Part shown: in pieces, positions 19,703 to 28,091 of the stretch | How the letters are laid out: each line of letters opens with the position of its first letter | Position numbering within the stretch: the first letter of the stretch is position 1 | Assembly (NCBI GenBank): GCA_017937125.1 | Contig: JAGBEH010000001.1 | Location: forward strand, 620,001-684,000 | Source: Alistipes sp. | GTDB taxonomy: Bacteria > Bacteroidota > Bacteroidia > Bacteroidales > Rikenellaceae | DNA: 64,000 nt | Direction: 5' to 3' | Position numbers and translations under genes: made by a program | Notes under the pieces: generated by a model | What the model saw: the letters and a program-made list of their open reading frames with translations, nothing else | What the model was told of the DNA's origin: nothing | Database searches by the model: none

Positions 19703-20995
19703 TTAGAATGCGCTCCAGTCGTTTATGTTTTTCTGCGATTTCACGGCATCCGCTATCGACGGGTCGATATTCTGGAAGAACGTGAAGCCGCTAAGCTCCT
19801 CTATCTCTTTTACCGACACCACGGCCTCCTTGTACGGGACGTTGCCCGATGCGGAGTTCTCGAACAGGAACCCGATGCTGATCAGTGCGCCGGAGGATGT
19901 TATCTCGCTGATGCTTTTGCCGGTGTTGCCGTTTTTGGTGCGCAGCAGCAACTTGTAGCAGTGCGACGGTACGGCTATCGTGTTGTTCTTTCGGTCTGTC
20001 GTCGTGGTCGAGTTTTTGAACAGTGCGCCCGTTACGACGAACAGCGTGTCGGTGCATTTGCTGTCGCGCGTTTTCATCTCGACATCCCCCCACGAGCCGC
20101 CGTTGAGAGTTCCGTTCTGCGGCATCAGATTGGTCGCATAGAATGTTTGCGCATTCGTCACCCACGTGTTGTATCGCGAAGCGGACGGCAGCATATGCCC
20201 GCGGCTGTAACCGCGAATGGTATTGGTGAATTCTATGTATTGCTGGTTGTTCTGCGGAATGACGGGGTCTGTCAGTTCGTACCCGAGAATGCGGTATGCC
20301 GTGTTGTAATCCTCGCTCGGCTCGTACTCGGTTACGGCGTCATCGTATGCCCACGCATTGGTGCGTCCCGCCGTAGAGGTCCCGACCTCGTAATTTCTCG
20401 GGCTTTCGTATACGCGGTGCACGGGATATGCCACCCAGTGCGATACGCGTTTTTGCAGGTCGAAGCATACCGAGTAGTTGCGTGTCGCACGCGATGTTCC
20501 CGAGAGGGTAGTATAATATGTCTTGTAGACGTAGTTCGCTCCGTCCCGATGTGCAGGCTGTTCGCCCCAATTACGGTCGTAGGAGGGGTTGTCGCTGCGG
20601 TTATGTTGAGTGAAAAAGAAAGTTTTCGAGTATCCGTCGGTGAATTTTATTTGAATCTCGCCCCGACGCGGCGAGGTTGTTTCGTTTGTTTCGAGATATA
20701 TGGCGAACTTGGCGCCTACTTTACCCGAAGCTGTGGATTGTGCCCCTGTTTGGCTGAATGAAGCCCATTCGCTTCCCTGTGTCAGCACAGCCACCCAGGT
20801 CAGTTTCGAATTGCCGGATGTGCTTCCCGTTATTACGGATTCATTGTATCCGACAGAGGTGAAGTCGAGCGATGCCGACGATTTGTACGGAGACCATTCG
20901 TCGTCATCCGTATCCGAACACGCCGTTACGAACGATATTGCCAACAGCGTAAATGCAACTTTGATTTTGGCGTCGATATGCGTTAATATGTTCAT
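19703..20995 (-). CDS. DNA/RNA non-specific endonuclease lipoprotein (NUC1 family) with BACON-like domain
   Basis: 430 residues. Lipobox FVTAC followed by SDTDDDE, an acidic export signal typical of surface lipoproteins in this phylum. Residues ~40-135 resemble a BACON/Ig-like beta domain. The nuclease domain (~170-410) shows the betabeta-alpha-metal core: YSRGHMLPSASRY (a variant of the DRGHLAP motif with the general-base His) and ATNLMPQN (metal-binding Asn). Family members cut single- and double-stranded DNA and RNA. First nuclease gene of the locus; a terminator separates it from the BACON/OB-fold gene upstream. Confidence 0.87.
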   Translation of the reverse strand: MNILTHIDAKIKVAFTLLAISFVTACSDTDDDEWSPYKSSASLDFTSVGYNESVITGSTSGNSKLTWVAVLTQGSEWASFSQTGAQSTASGKVGAKFAIYLETNETTSPRRGEIQIKFTDGYSKTFFFTQHNRSDNPSYDRNWGEQPAHRDGANYVYKTYYTTLSGTSRATRNYSVCFDLQKRVSHWVAYPVHRVYESPRNYEVGTSTAGRTNAWAYDDAVTEYEPSEDYNTAYRILGYELTDPVIPQNNQQYIEFTNTIRGYSRGHMLPSASRYNTWVTNAQTFYATNLMPQNGTLNGGSWGDVEMKTRDSKCTDTLFVVTGALFKNSTTTTDRKNNTIAVPSHCYKLLLRTKNGNTGKSISEITSSGALISIGFLFENSASGNVPYKEAVVSVKEIEELSGFTFFQNIDPSIADAVKSQKNINDWSAF

Positions 20996-21062
20996 CTGAA
21001 GCTTGTTTTTACGTAATTTCTATAAACGCCTTAAGGTATGAGTATATTTCCCGTAAGAAAAA

Positions 21063-21104
21063 CCCGACTCTTGACGGATTTTGTTATTTCCGCCAAGAGT
21101 TGGG
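21063..21104 (-). terminator. Rho-independent terminator after the BACON/OB-fold lipoprotein gene
   Basis: Stem of about 15 bp (21063-21077 with 21090-21104, one mismatch and one G-U) and, on the minus strand, a following T run. It may attenuate rather than abolish read-through into the nuclease genes. Confidence 0.75.
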
Positions 21105-21130
21105 ATTTTGAAATTTATAAAGTGTGATAC

Positions 21131-22744
21131 TTATTTTTTATAAGTAACAACCATTTTGCTTATTCTGTGCTGACCGCTCGTACCGCCTATCGTAAAGGTT
21201 ACGGATTCTGCGGAACCGGTCCATACGGCAGCCGACCATTTACCTGCGTCGTCTTTGGTCGGAGTAAGTTCTCCTGCGGATGCATCGAATGTATTTGCGT
21301 AAACTTTGTCATCCGGCATAGTGAACTCGATACGGGTAATGGTGGCACCGGATACCGTGACGGAGTTTCCTCCGTACATACGAATTGCATTACCGGACGA
21401 GTAGAATTTGGGAACATTGCTGTTGGTGCCGCCAGCGAATGTCGCCGTAATCGGAGCAACGGTAAGGCTCGCTATTTCCTGCTGGTTTGTGTAGTTTTGT
21501 GCGAGGAAATCGAGAGTAGCTGTCGATGCACCTGCTTCTGCCTGAGAAAGAGATACTTCCTTCGAAGCCTTTACTGTCGAACCGTCCTTGAGCGATACGG
21601 TCAGAGTGGCTGTGCGGGCAGCACCCGTGTTGGCCGTTGCGGTTACCGTTACCTTATTGTCGCCGGTTACAGCTTGGAAATCGGAAGCATTTGCACCCGA
21701 TACTTCGGCTACGAGAGTAAGATTGTCGCCGTTCTGAGCGGAGATTTGTACATCTTTGGTACCGCCGTTAGCGTCGAACGAGAGTGCTTCGGGATTGACA
21801 TTAAGAATCACCATATCAGTGTTCTCCTTGAGTTCGGTTACAACCAACTGGTTGATACCGTTAGGCATACCCGTTACGAAACCGGTGACGTCGCAAATCT
21901 TGTTGTAGAAGTTGGCCACATTCAAGTCAGCATTGGGATAGAGGATCGAACCGATGTTGGAGCCCTCGGTGAAAGTGACATTGATATAGTTGCCGCTCTG
22001 TACCAGAGTACCGGTAATAGTTACGTATGCGAATTCACCTTCGGGAATGCCGAAGAAACCTGCATAGTCTAAGACCTGCGGAGCGGGAAGCGTTACTTCG
22101 TGGGTATTTTCCTTTACCGTTACGGTTGGTTTCGAGAATTGGAAATACTTGTTGCGCAGTTCTACAGTACCGTTTACGTCGATTACCTTGCCGACAGCGG
22201 GAACCGTACCGTCGCTACCTACGTATACATACATATATGCCTTGCTGCGGTCGGTCATCAGGAAACTCTGCGTCGTGTTGGCAACGACCCAAGCATCTTT
22301 GATATCGTATGTTCCGGCTGCGGTGATCGAAGCGATAGTGCCGTCGAGCGACTCTCCGCCTTCATTCTGCGCAATAGTCACCGTTGCACGCTGCGGGAAT
22401 GCCACGCCGCTGATGTAGCCTGTTGCGGTGAACGTTACGGTAATCGTGCGTTCTGCTGCGGCAGGAACGGTAACGGTTACGTTGGCATTGCCGTTTCCGC
22501 TCTTGCGGCTGAAAGTCACATCGTCGGCATCAGCCTTGACCGTCCACGGTGCATCCGATGTTACGGCTACGTCTACCGTGCCGCCCGTGAGTTCTACGGC
22601 TGCCGATGTCGGCGTAACGTTGATGGTCGGTTTTCCCTCGAAGCGCTTGTCGTCATCGCTGTCCGAGCAGGAAATCATACCCCCCCCCACTGTCAGCACG
22701 GCTGCCGACAGCAAGAGCGTTTTCCATAAATTCATAGTTCTCAT
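21131..22744 (-). CDS. BACON/OB-fold surface lipoprotein
   Basis: 537 residues. Lipobox MISC followed by SDSDDDK (surface-export type). Domains, approximately: BACON 38-128, OB-fold-like domain 135-310 (DIKDAWVVANTTQSFLMTD, then IDVNGTVELRNKYFQF), second BACON-type domain 313-410 and a C-terminal beta sandwich 415-537. BACON domains bind glycans or act as spacers; the OB-like domain could bind nucleic acid. Nine consecutive G residues lie in the signal-peptide codons (plus-strand 22680-22688). It is the promoter-proximal gene of the nuclease/receptor locus. Start at 22744 or at the Met three codons later. Confidence 0.8.
   Translation of the reverse strand: MRTMNLWKTLLLSAAVLTVGGGMISCSDSDDDKRFEGKPTINVTPTSAAVELTGGTVDVAVTSDAPWTVKADADDVTFSRKSGNGNANVTVTVPAAAERTITVTFTATGYISGVAFPQRATVTIAQNEGGESLDGTIASITAAGTYDIKDAWVVANTTQSFLMTDRSKAYMYVYVGSDGTVPAVGKVIDVNGTVELRNKYFQFSKPTVTVKENTHEVTLPAPQVLDYAGFFGIPEGEFAYVTITGTLVQSGNYINVTFTEGSNIGSILYPNADLNVANFYNKICDVTGFVTGMPNGINQLVVTELKENTDMVILNVNPEALSFDANGGTKDVQISAQNGDNLTLVAEVSGANASDFQAVTGDNKVTVTATANTGAARTATLTVSLKDGSTVKASKEVSLSQAEAGASTATLDFLAQNYTNQQEIASLTVAPITATFAGGTNSNVPKFYSSGNAIRMYGGNSVTVSGATITRIEFTMPDDKVYANTFDASAGELTPTKDDAGKWSAAVWTGSAESVTFTIGGTSGQHRISKMVVTYKK
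22680..22688 (-). repeat. Nine-base poly-G tract within a lipoprotein signal-peptide coding region
   Basis: Nine C on the plus strand (G on the coding strand) encode part of the Val-Gly-Gly-Gly just before the lipobox. Such tracts slip during replication; a one-base change would shift the frame before the mature protein. Confidence 0.8.
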
Positions 22745-22830
22745 ACGAATGAAAAATTAAAATGTTTTTAATGAAATTGGTTATTATTTTTATTAAATAT
22801 GCTGTTTGCCGATTACAATCTATTATTAGA

Positions 22831-22838
22831 CAAATGTA
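22831..22838 (-). promoter_or_regulatory. -7 box TACATTTG of the BACON/OB-fold lipoprotein
   Basis: The minus strand reads TACATTTG, matching TAnnTTTG, giving a leader of about 80 bases before the ATG at 22744. No clear -33 element. Confidence 0.55.
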
Positions 22839-23176
22839 GTATATTTCCGTTAATAAAAAAATATTTTGGCATAAATTTATGCGTTTTTATGTTTCCCTGC
22901 CGATGTCGGGAGGCTGCGGCGGGCGGTTCGACGTCCTGTTTCCGATTATCGACGAGCAAAAAACGCTCCGTTTTAGCGTCGTTGTGCATTTTTCAGGCGA
23001 TTATGGACGATTTTGCGTCGGGTTTTACTCCGAAATCTTGTGTCCGTGCGTTTTCCGTCCGACGTTTTCGGATAGGTGGGGGTGTGCAGCGGTATGCGTA
23101 TGCGGCAGAATTCGTTTGATGCAGCCGCAGGCGAATGTTCGGGGAGGTGGGCGTGTATATGCGGACGGGCAAAATA
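22839..23176. other. Intergenic stretch without recognised gene
   Basis: About 340 bases between the BACON lipoprotein promoter and the terminator of the M16 protease gene. Short open frames exist on both strands but none has a recognisable product or start context. I see no RNA gene or repeat. Confidence 0.6.
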
Positions 23177-23207
23177 CAATGCCGTGCCCTTTCGGGGCAC
23201 GGCATTG
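23177..23207 (-). terminator. Rho-independent terminator after the M16 protease gene
   Basis: A 13-bp perfect stem (23177-23189 with 23195-23207) with a five-base loop, 24 bases after the protease stop on the minus strand; the following T run is short. Confidence 0.8.
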
Positions 23208-23231
23208 CAGCTTGACTGTTTACGGGTCGGA

Positions 23232-26075
23232 TTATTCCGCTTTGGCAGCCTCGGGACGCATTACGACGTAAGTCATATTGCCGTCGGCGAGAATCTTCTG
23301 CGCGAGCTTCTGCACATCTTCGTATTTGAAGTTCCTGACCGTATTTTCGTAGTTGTTCATATAGTCCAGACCGTAGTTGTACCACGAATTGAGTATCGTT
23401 TTCAGTCCGTTGTTCTGCTCGAGTGTGTTCTTCCAGTTCTTGAGGAGGAATTCGCGGGTCTTCTCGATGTCTTCAGCAAGCGGTCCCTGCTCGGCGATCT
23501 TCTTGAGTTCGGCGAGAACTATCTCGCTCAACTCGTCGGCCATCTGTTCGTTGGTGTCGAATGCGATATCCAGTTCATATGTATTGAACGGAATGCCGTC
23601 GAGATGTCCCTGCACTTGTACTCCGTATGTGCCGCCCTTCTCTTCGCGAATCGATATGAGGTAGCGCGAGGAAAGTGCCTGGGAGAGGAATGTCATAGCG
23701 ACCTTGTTTTCGAGGGTGAAAGGTATCTCGCCCGTGAAAATGCGGTTTACGGAGACTTTGGGCTGCTGCATAGCCGCCTTGAAGTCGTTTACGACGTTGC
23801 CTTTGGCCGTGCGTACGCCGTCGTCCATAAAGCCGAGAATGTCTTTCTTGTTCTTGGATACGGGTAACGAACCTATGTATTTCTCCACCAACGGTTTCAA
23901 GGTCGCGAGATCGACGTTGCCGACGAACGTGAAGCGGAAGTTCGCCGCGTTGCGGTAGAGGGCGTCGAATACGGGTTGCAGACGGTCGAAGTCGATGCTG
24001 TCGAGCATTTCGAGCGACAGGATGGCGCGACGCATGTTATTGCCGTACAAGGTCTTCTGCACTGCGGCTTCGGATATGTAATCGGGGTTCGTCAGCAGGT
24101 TCTCGACATACGAGCGGTACTGGCGTATCATCGTGTTGAAATCATCCTGATCGAAACGCGGCTGCGTGAAATTGAGATAGAGCAGCTGCAACATAGTCTC
24201 CAGATCTTTGGGCGAGCAGTTGCCGCGCATACCGTTGTCGTAATCATTGACCGAGAGCATAACGTTTGCAGTCTTTCCCGAGAGCTGTTTGCGCAGATCC
24301 GTCATCGAGAATTTGGAGATTCCGGACATAGCGATTACCGACGGCAGGAAGTTGCCCGTATAGTAATCGGCATCGGAAAGGGTGGACAGACCGCCGTCCG
24401 AGTAGACTTGGAGCAGAACTTCATCGGCCTTGACCTTTGTCGGCTTCACGATTACGCGGATGCCGTTGGCCAGCAGCCACTCGGTGGTGCCCAGCACCTC
24501 GTTTTCCGTCGTCTTCTTTACCTTGGAACCTTTGAGCACGACGTCGTCGGCGATGAGCGGCTCTTTTACCGCATTATCTTCATAAGCTGCGATGTCGGCG
24601 GCTGCAACGGATTTCGAGATGGCCAGAATGTCGGCTTCGCTCGGATTGGCCAAGCCCTCTTTCTCGGGAGCATTGACGATTACGACGAGATTTTTGTCGA
24701 GCGATACCAACTGGCCGCACATTTGATTGACGATCTCCAGCGGGATTTGCTTGATAAGCATACTGTCGATCTGCCACTCGGTTTCGGCGTCGGGCATAGC
24801 GGTATTCTCGCGGTAATTGTCGATGTAGATGTCTACGTATTCACCGTTTTTGCGGTCGTTGCGGTTGGCGTATTTGCGTTCTGCCGAACGGAGCAGGTCG
24901 TTCTGGGCGCGTTCGAATTCGCTCGGCGTGAAGCCGTGGCGGCGAATGCGTTCCATCTCGGTAAAGATGGCTTCCGCGGCCGTGGCGATTTTACCCTCCT
25001 GTGCCTGTGCGGTGAACATCGTGGTTTCGAGCGACGGGCAGATGCCTACGCTGCCGTATCCGATATTTGCTTGGATGAACGGTGCGTCGGGTTTCATCGC
25101 CATCTCCTGGAAACGGGCATTGCCCATACGTGTAATGTAGGATGTGACGACGTCGAGCATCTCTTTCTGAACCGTATTGTTGAACTGCTTGGGCATCATA
25201 GGCTCGTGTTTGCAGCCAATCTGTATCGACGAGTAGGGCATCTCCTTGTCGGTGAATACCGAAATGATAGGTTCGTCGTTGTCGGGAACCTTGATGACCT
25301 CTTTGGTCGGAGCGTTCGCATCGGGTGCGGGAATGTCGCTCATAAGATTCTTGATTTTGTCCTCCACTTTATCTACGTCGATGTCGCCGACAACGACTAT
25401 CGCCTGATAGTCGGGACGGTACCACGTATGGTAGAAACTTTCGAGGTCGCTGTGCGAGAAGTTCTTGAGGCCGTCGAGGTATCCTATAAGGTTGCGCTCC
25501 TCGTATTTCGTGCCTTTTGCTATGTTCTTGATAAGGTTGATCGTCGAACGCCAGCTCGCACCGTCGCGCGTACGCAGCTCCTCCATAATGACGCCGCGCT
25601 CGGAGTCGATTTCCGAAGGTGCGAGCGTTATGAAGTGCGACCAGTCGTGCAGAATAAGCAGTGCGCTGTCGATGATGCCCTCGCGTACGGTCGGAACGTC
25701 TTTCATCATATATCGGGTATAATCCCATCCGGTACCCGCATTGAGGTTGGCGCCGAATTTCACGCCTACTTTTTCGAGGTATTCGATAAGCATCTTGCCC
25801 GGCAGGTTTTTAGTGCCGTTGAATGCCATATGTTCGAGAAAGTGGGCCAGACCCTGCTGGTTGTCGGCTTCCTGAATGGCGCCTACGTCGTGCAGAATGT
25901 AGAAGTCGGCCTGCGACTTGGGCTTTTCGTTGTGACGGAGGTAGTAGGTCATCCCGTTGGGAAGTTTGCCTACACGGACATCCTTGTCCGCAGGAATAGG
26001 CTGCATCTCCATTCCCTGAGCGGATACCGATAACGCCATTACGAGCGCTACGGCAGACAAAAACAGTTTTTTCAT
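23232..26075 (-). CDS. Secreted M16-family zinc metallopeptidase (pitrilysin/PqqL-like)
   Basis: 947 residues: signal peptide (MKKLFLSAVALVMALSVSAQ), an active M16 domain with the inverted zinc motif HFLEH near residue 78 and the downstream Glu (~155), an inactive M16 partner domain, and a second repeat of the pair in the C-terminal half. M16 enzymes form a clam-shell chamber that degrades unfolded or short peptides. In the periplasm it probably finishes breakdown of imported peptides or misfolded proteins. It starts 21 bases after the YozG-like regulator and may be read through from the DUF2975 promoter. Confidence 0.92.
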   Translation of the reverse strand: MKKLFLSAVALVMALSVSAQGMEMQPIPADKDVRVGKLPNGMTYYLRHNEKPKSQADFYILHDVGAIQEADNQQGLAHFLEHMAFNGTKNLPGKMLIEYLEKVGVKFGANLNAGTGWDYTRYMMKDVPTVREGIIDSALLILHDWSHFITLAPSEIDSERGVIMEELRTRDGASWRSTINLIKNIAKGTKYEERNLIGYLDGLKNFSHSDLESFYHTWYRPDYQAIVVVGDIDVDKVEDKIKNLMSDIPAPDANAPTKEVIKVPDNDEPIISVFTDKEMPYSSIQIGCKHEPMMPKQFNNTVQKEMLDVVTSYITRMGNARFQEMAMKPDAPFIQANIGYGSVGICPSLETTMFTAQAQEGKIATAAEAIFTEMERIRRHGFTPSEFERAQNDLLRSAERKYANRNDRKNGEYVDIYIDNYRENTAMPDAETEWQIDSMLIKQIPLEIVNQMCGQLVSLDKNLVVIVNAPEKEGLANPSEADILAISKSVAAADIAAYEDNAVKEPLIADDVVLKGSKVKKTTENEVLGTTEWLLANGIRVIVKPTKVKADEVLLQVYSDGGLSTLSDADYYTGNFLPSVIAMSGISKFSMTDLRKQLSGKTANVMLSVNDYDNGMRGNCSPKDLETMLQLLYLNFTQPRFDQDDFNTMIRQYRSYVENLLTNPDYISEAAVQKTLYGNNMRRAILSLEMLDSIDFDRLQPVFDALYRNAANFRFTFVGNVDLATLKPLVEKYIGSLPVSKNKKDILGFMDDGVRTAKGNVVNDFKAAMQQPKVSVNRIFTGEIPFTLENKVAMTFLSQALSSRYLISIREEKGGTYGVQVQGHLDGIPFNTYELDIAFDTNEQMADELSEIVLAELKKIAEQGPLAEDIEKTREFLLKNWKNTLEQNNGLKTILNSWYNYGLDYMNNYENTVRNFKYEDVQKLAQKILADGNMTYVVMRPEAAKAE

Positions 26076-26096
26076 AGTGTTTGTATAAAAAGTTGA

Positions 26097-26303
26097 TCAG
26101 TTTTTTCTGTATTCTATAATATCCCCCGGTTGGCACTCCAGTTCCCGACATATGGCTTCGAGTGTCGAAAAACGTATGGCCTTGGCCTTGCCCGTCTTGA
26201 GTATGGACAGGTTTGCGGGCGTGATATCTACTCTTTCGGCCAACTCGCCGAGTGAAATCTTGCGCTTGGCCATCATAACATCTATATTGATTATTATAGC
26301 CAT
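26097..26303 (-). CDS. YozG-like XRE family transcriptional regulator
   Basis: A 68-residue Cro/C1-type helix-turn-helix protein consisting of little more than the DNA-binding domain: KISLGELAERVDITPANLSILKTG spans the HTH, followed by KAIRFSTLEAICRELECQPGDI. This is the YozG branch, typically encoded next to DUF2975 membrane proteins, as here (53 bases downstream of one). It probably controls its own operon and perhaps responds to the membrane partner (inference). Its ATG is preceded, six bases upstream, by a nine-base G tract. Confidence 0.88.
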   Translation of the reverse strand: MAIIINIDVMMAKRKISLGELAERVDITPANLSILKTGKAKAIRFSTLEAICRELECQPGDIIEYRKN

Positions 26304-26309
26304 GTCGTA

Positions 26310-26318
26310 CCCCCCCCC
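26310..26318 (-). repeat. Nine-base poly-G tract in the ribosome-binding region of the XRE regulator
   Basis: Nine C on the plus strand; on the coding strand the G run ends six bases before the ATG. Length change would alter the spacing or strength of translation initiation. Confidence 0.7.
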
Positions 26319-26356
26319 TCGAGTTTATTCGAATTTATAATCATATTTATTGAATA

Positions 26357-27079
26357 TCAGATTGTTAATTTTTGTTCTTCGCCTAACCGCGACCCTATAG
26401 AGAATACTTCGGCGGTGAAGATTACAAGAATAGCTATCAGGATGTTCCAGTAATTTAGCGGGAACGATGTGTTCACGGTAAATTCGCTGTCGGCGAGCAG
26501 CTTCGCCGCTTCGTTGTTCATATACCATTGGCTTGCCGCCGAACAGAGGCTCGCGACGATGATCAATATCCCGATGATGCGCGTGTACCACGTGCATATG
26601 TTGTCGAGCGGCGTATCGTCGTTGAGCGATTTGCGCAATGAATGTATTATCAGGAATATGAATGCGAATATTGCGATGTAGAGTATGAGAATCAGCAATG
26701 ACAGTAGATATACGTACGTCGAACCGCCGACGGAACTCATCACCAGTTCGGACATCGACTGGTCCTTGTCTGCATTTTGGGTGACCAATACGTTGAATCT
26801 CGAAGCGAGTATCGAAATGCTCGTCGCTTTGTCGTCGTCGAGGTCGAATGTCAGGTATTCGTCGTTTCTGTTCGCGGGAATATCGATATACACTCTCGAT
26901 TGGCGCATAATACGGTCGTCGCTCCAACTTTGCATCATATTGTGGCTTACATCGAACCCCAGATCGGCCCCGCGGCGGAAGTTCGGCATTACGTTGAATA
27001 TGAAACCTGCCACCAATACTGCAAAATATATTACATAGAGCAGCATTATCCGTATTTTCAAACTGCGTTTGTTGTGCAT
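26357..27079 (-). CDS. DUF2975 family membrane protein
   Basis: 240 residues with four transmembrane segments (about 10-30, 115-140, 160-180 and 205-225) and an extracytoplasmic region of ~80 residues between the first two. This is the DUF2975 layout, and the genomic pair with a YozG-type XRE regulator is characteristic. Function is unknown; the pairing suggests a membrane sensor or a target of the regulator. I chose the ATG at 27079 because the upstream extension runs into the promoter. Confidence 0.8.
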   Translation of the reverse strand: MHNKRSLKIRIMLLYVIYFAVLVAGFIFNVMPNFRRGADLGFDVSHNMMQSWSDDRIMRQSRVYIDIPANRNDEYLTFDLDDDKATSISILASRFNVLVTQNADKDQSMSELVMSSVGGSTYVYLLSLLILILYIAIFAFIFLIIHSLRKSLNDDTPLDNICTWYTRIIGILIIVASLCSAASQWYMNNEAAKLLADSEFTVNTSFPLNYWNILIAILVIFTAEVFSIGSRLGEEQKLTI

Positions 27080-27106
27080 AAGATTGCTTATAATTGTTTT
27101 ACGATG

Positions 27107-27137
27107 CAAATATAATAATAAATTTATGACAAACAAA
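27107..27137 (-). promoter_or_regulatory. Promoter of the DUF2975-XRE operon
   Basis: On the minus strand TTTG (27137-27134), exactly 19 bases, then TATATTTG (27114-27107). This is a full-consensus Bacteroidota promoter, with the start codon about 27 bases downstream. Confidence 0.82.
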
Positions 27138-27284
27138 TATTTTTTATCGTTTTTCGATATATTTTATGGGCGCTATATATATTATATAAGTATGGTCCGT
27201 GTTGTCGGGTTGCGATTGAGGAAACTGAGGCCTTAAAAGATGTTTTTTCGATCTTTCGAAGTGTTGCAAACCGAATTATTTGGG

Positions 27285-27292
27285 TAATTTTG
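27285..27292 (+). promoter_or_regulatory. -7 box TAATTTTG of the acyl-ACP thioesterase
   Basis: TAATTTTG matches the -7 consensus, with TTG at 27264-27266 as a possible -33 part (spacer 18). The ATG follows 21 bases later. Confidence 0.65.
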
Positions 27293-27313
27293 CGATGTAA
27301 AACAGCCATTGTT

Positions 27314-28042
27314 ATGCAAACAGGAAATACGTACGACTTTCGTGTCGAACCTCAGGACGTCGATTTTACGTTGCACGCGACGGTGACTTCGATGTGCAAT
27401 GCAATTCTCAATACGGCGGGTGTTGATGCCCAGCGCAACGGTTTGGGCGTAGACGCATTGTCCCGCAAAAATCGTTCGTGGGTTCTTTCGCGGCTTGCTG
27501 TGGAGTTCGACCGTTTGCCCGAGCAGTATACGCCGTACAGTATAAGGACGTGGGTAAACGACGACGGCCGCCTGGTCTCGCTGCGTAATTTTATGCTGAC
27601 CGACGGCGACGGCAATGTCTTCGGACGGGTGGCTTCGCAGTGGTGTATGATCGATTTCGAACGTCGGACACCGGTCGATTTACGCGAGATAGCCGATGTT
27701 TACCTGCCGCTGATGTCGGAGGAGCCGTCCCCGTGCGACAGACCGCGCAAGGTAAGAGCGGCAGAGCCGCAATGCACGTTCGAACATCGGGTAGTCTACA
27801 GCGACATAGATTTCAACCGCCACGTCAATACGATGCGTTATATCGATATGATGTTCGATATGCTGCCTATAGAGACCTTCGCCGAACCGCGCCCGCTGCG
27901 TCTCGACGTGCAATTTATCAAGGAGTCGCGTTACGGGCAGACGCTGACGGTAGGCCTCGAACGGCAGGGCGATATTTCGTTGTTCGAAATCAGGTCCGAT
28001 GACGGTGTTGCGGTTTGTCGTGCGTCGGTCGAGTGGCGGTAG
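27314..28042 (+). CDS. Acyl-ACP thioesterase (FatA/FatB-like double hot-dog)
   Basis: 242 residues made of two hot-dog folds. The second carries the catalytic segment YSDIDFNRHVNTMRYIDMM region, with the Asn-His pair in NRHVNT and the preceding Asp of bacterial acyl-ACP thioesterases. It hydrolyses acyl-ACP to free fatty acid and ACP, ending chain elongation. The first domain has LSRLAVEFDRLPEQYTPYSI, also family-like. It reads in the same direction as the ferritin-like gene 49 bases downstream. The preferred chain length is not predictable. Confidence 0.85.
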   Translation: MQTGNTYDFRVEPQDVDFTLHATVTSMCNAILNTAGVDAQRNGLGVDALSRKNRSWVLSRLAVEFDRLPEQYTPYSIRTWVNDDGRLVSLRNFMLTDGDGNVFGRVASQWCMIDFERRTPVDLREIADVYLPLMSEEPSPCDRPRKVRAAEPQCTFEHRVVYSDIDFNRHVNTMRYIDMMFDMLPIETFAEPRPLRLDVQFIKESRYGQTLTVGLERQGDISLFEIRSDDGVAVCRASVEWR

Positions 28043-28091
28043 AATTTTTGGTATCGGTTTTGCTGTACCGCAGGATAAAATCCTTTTTATT

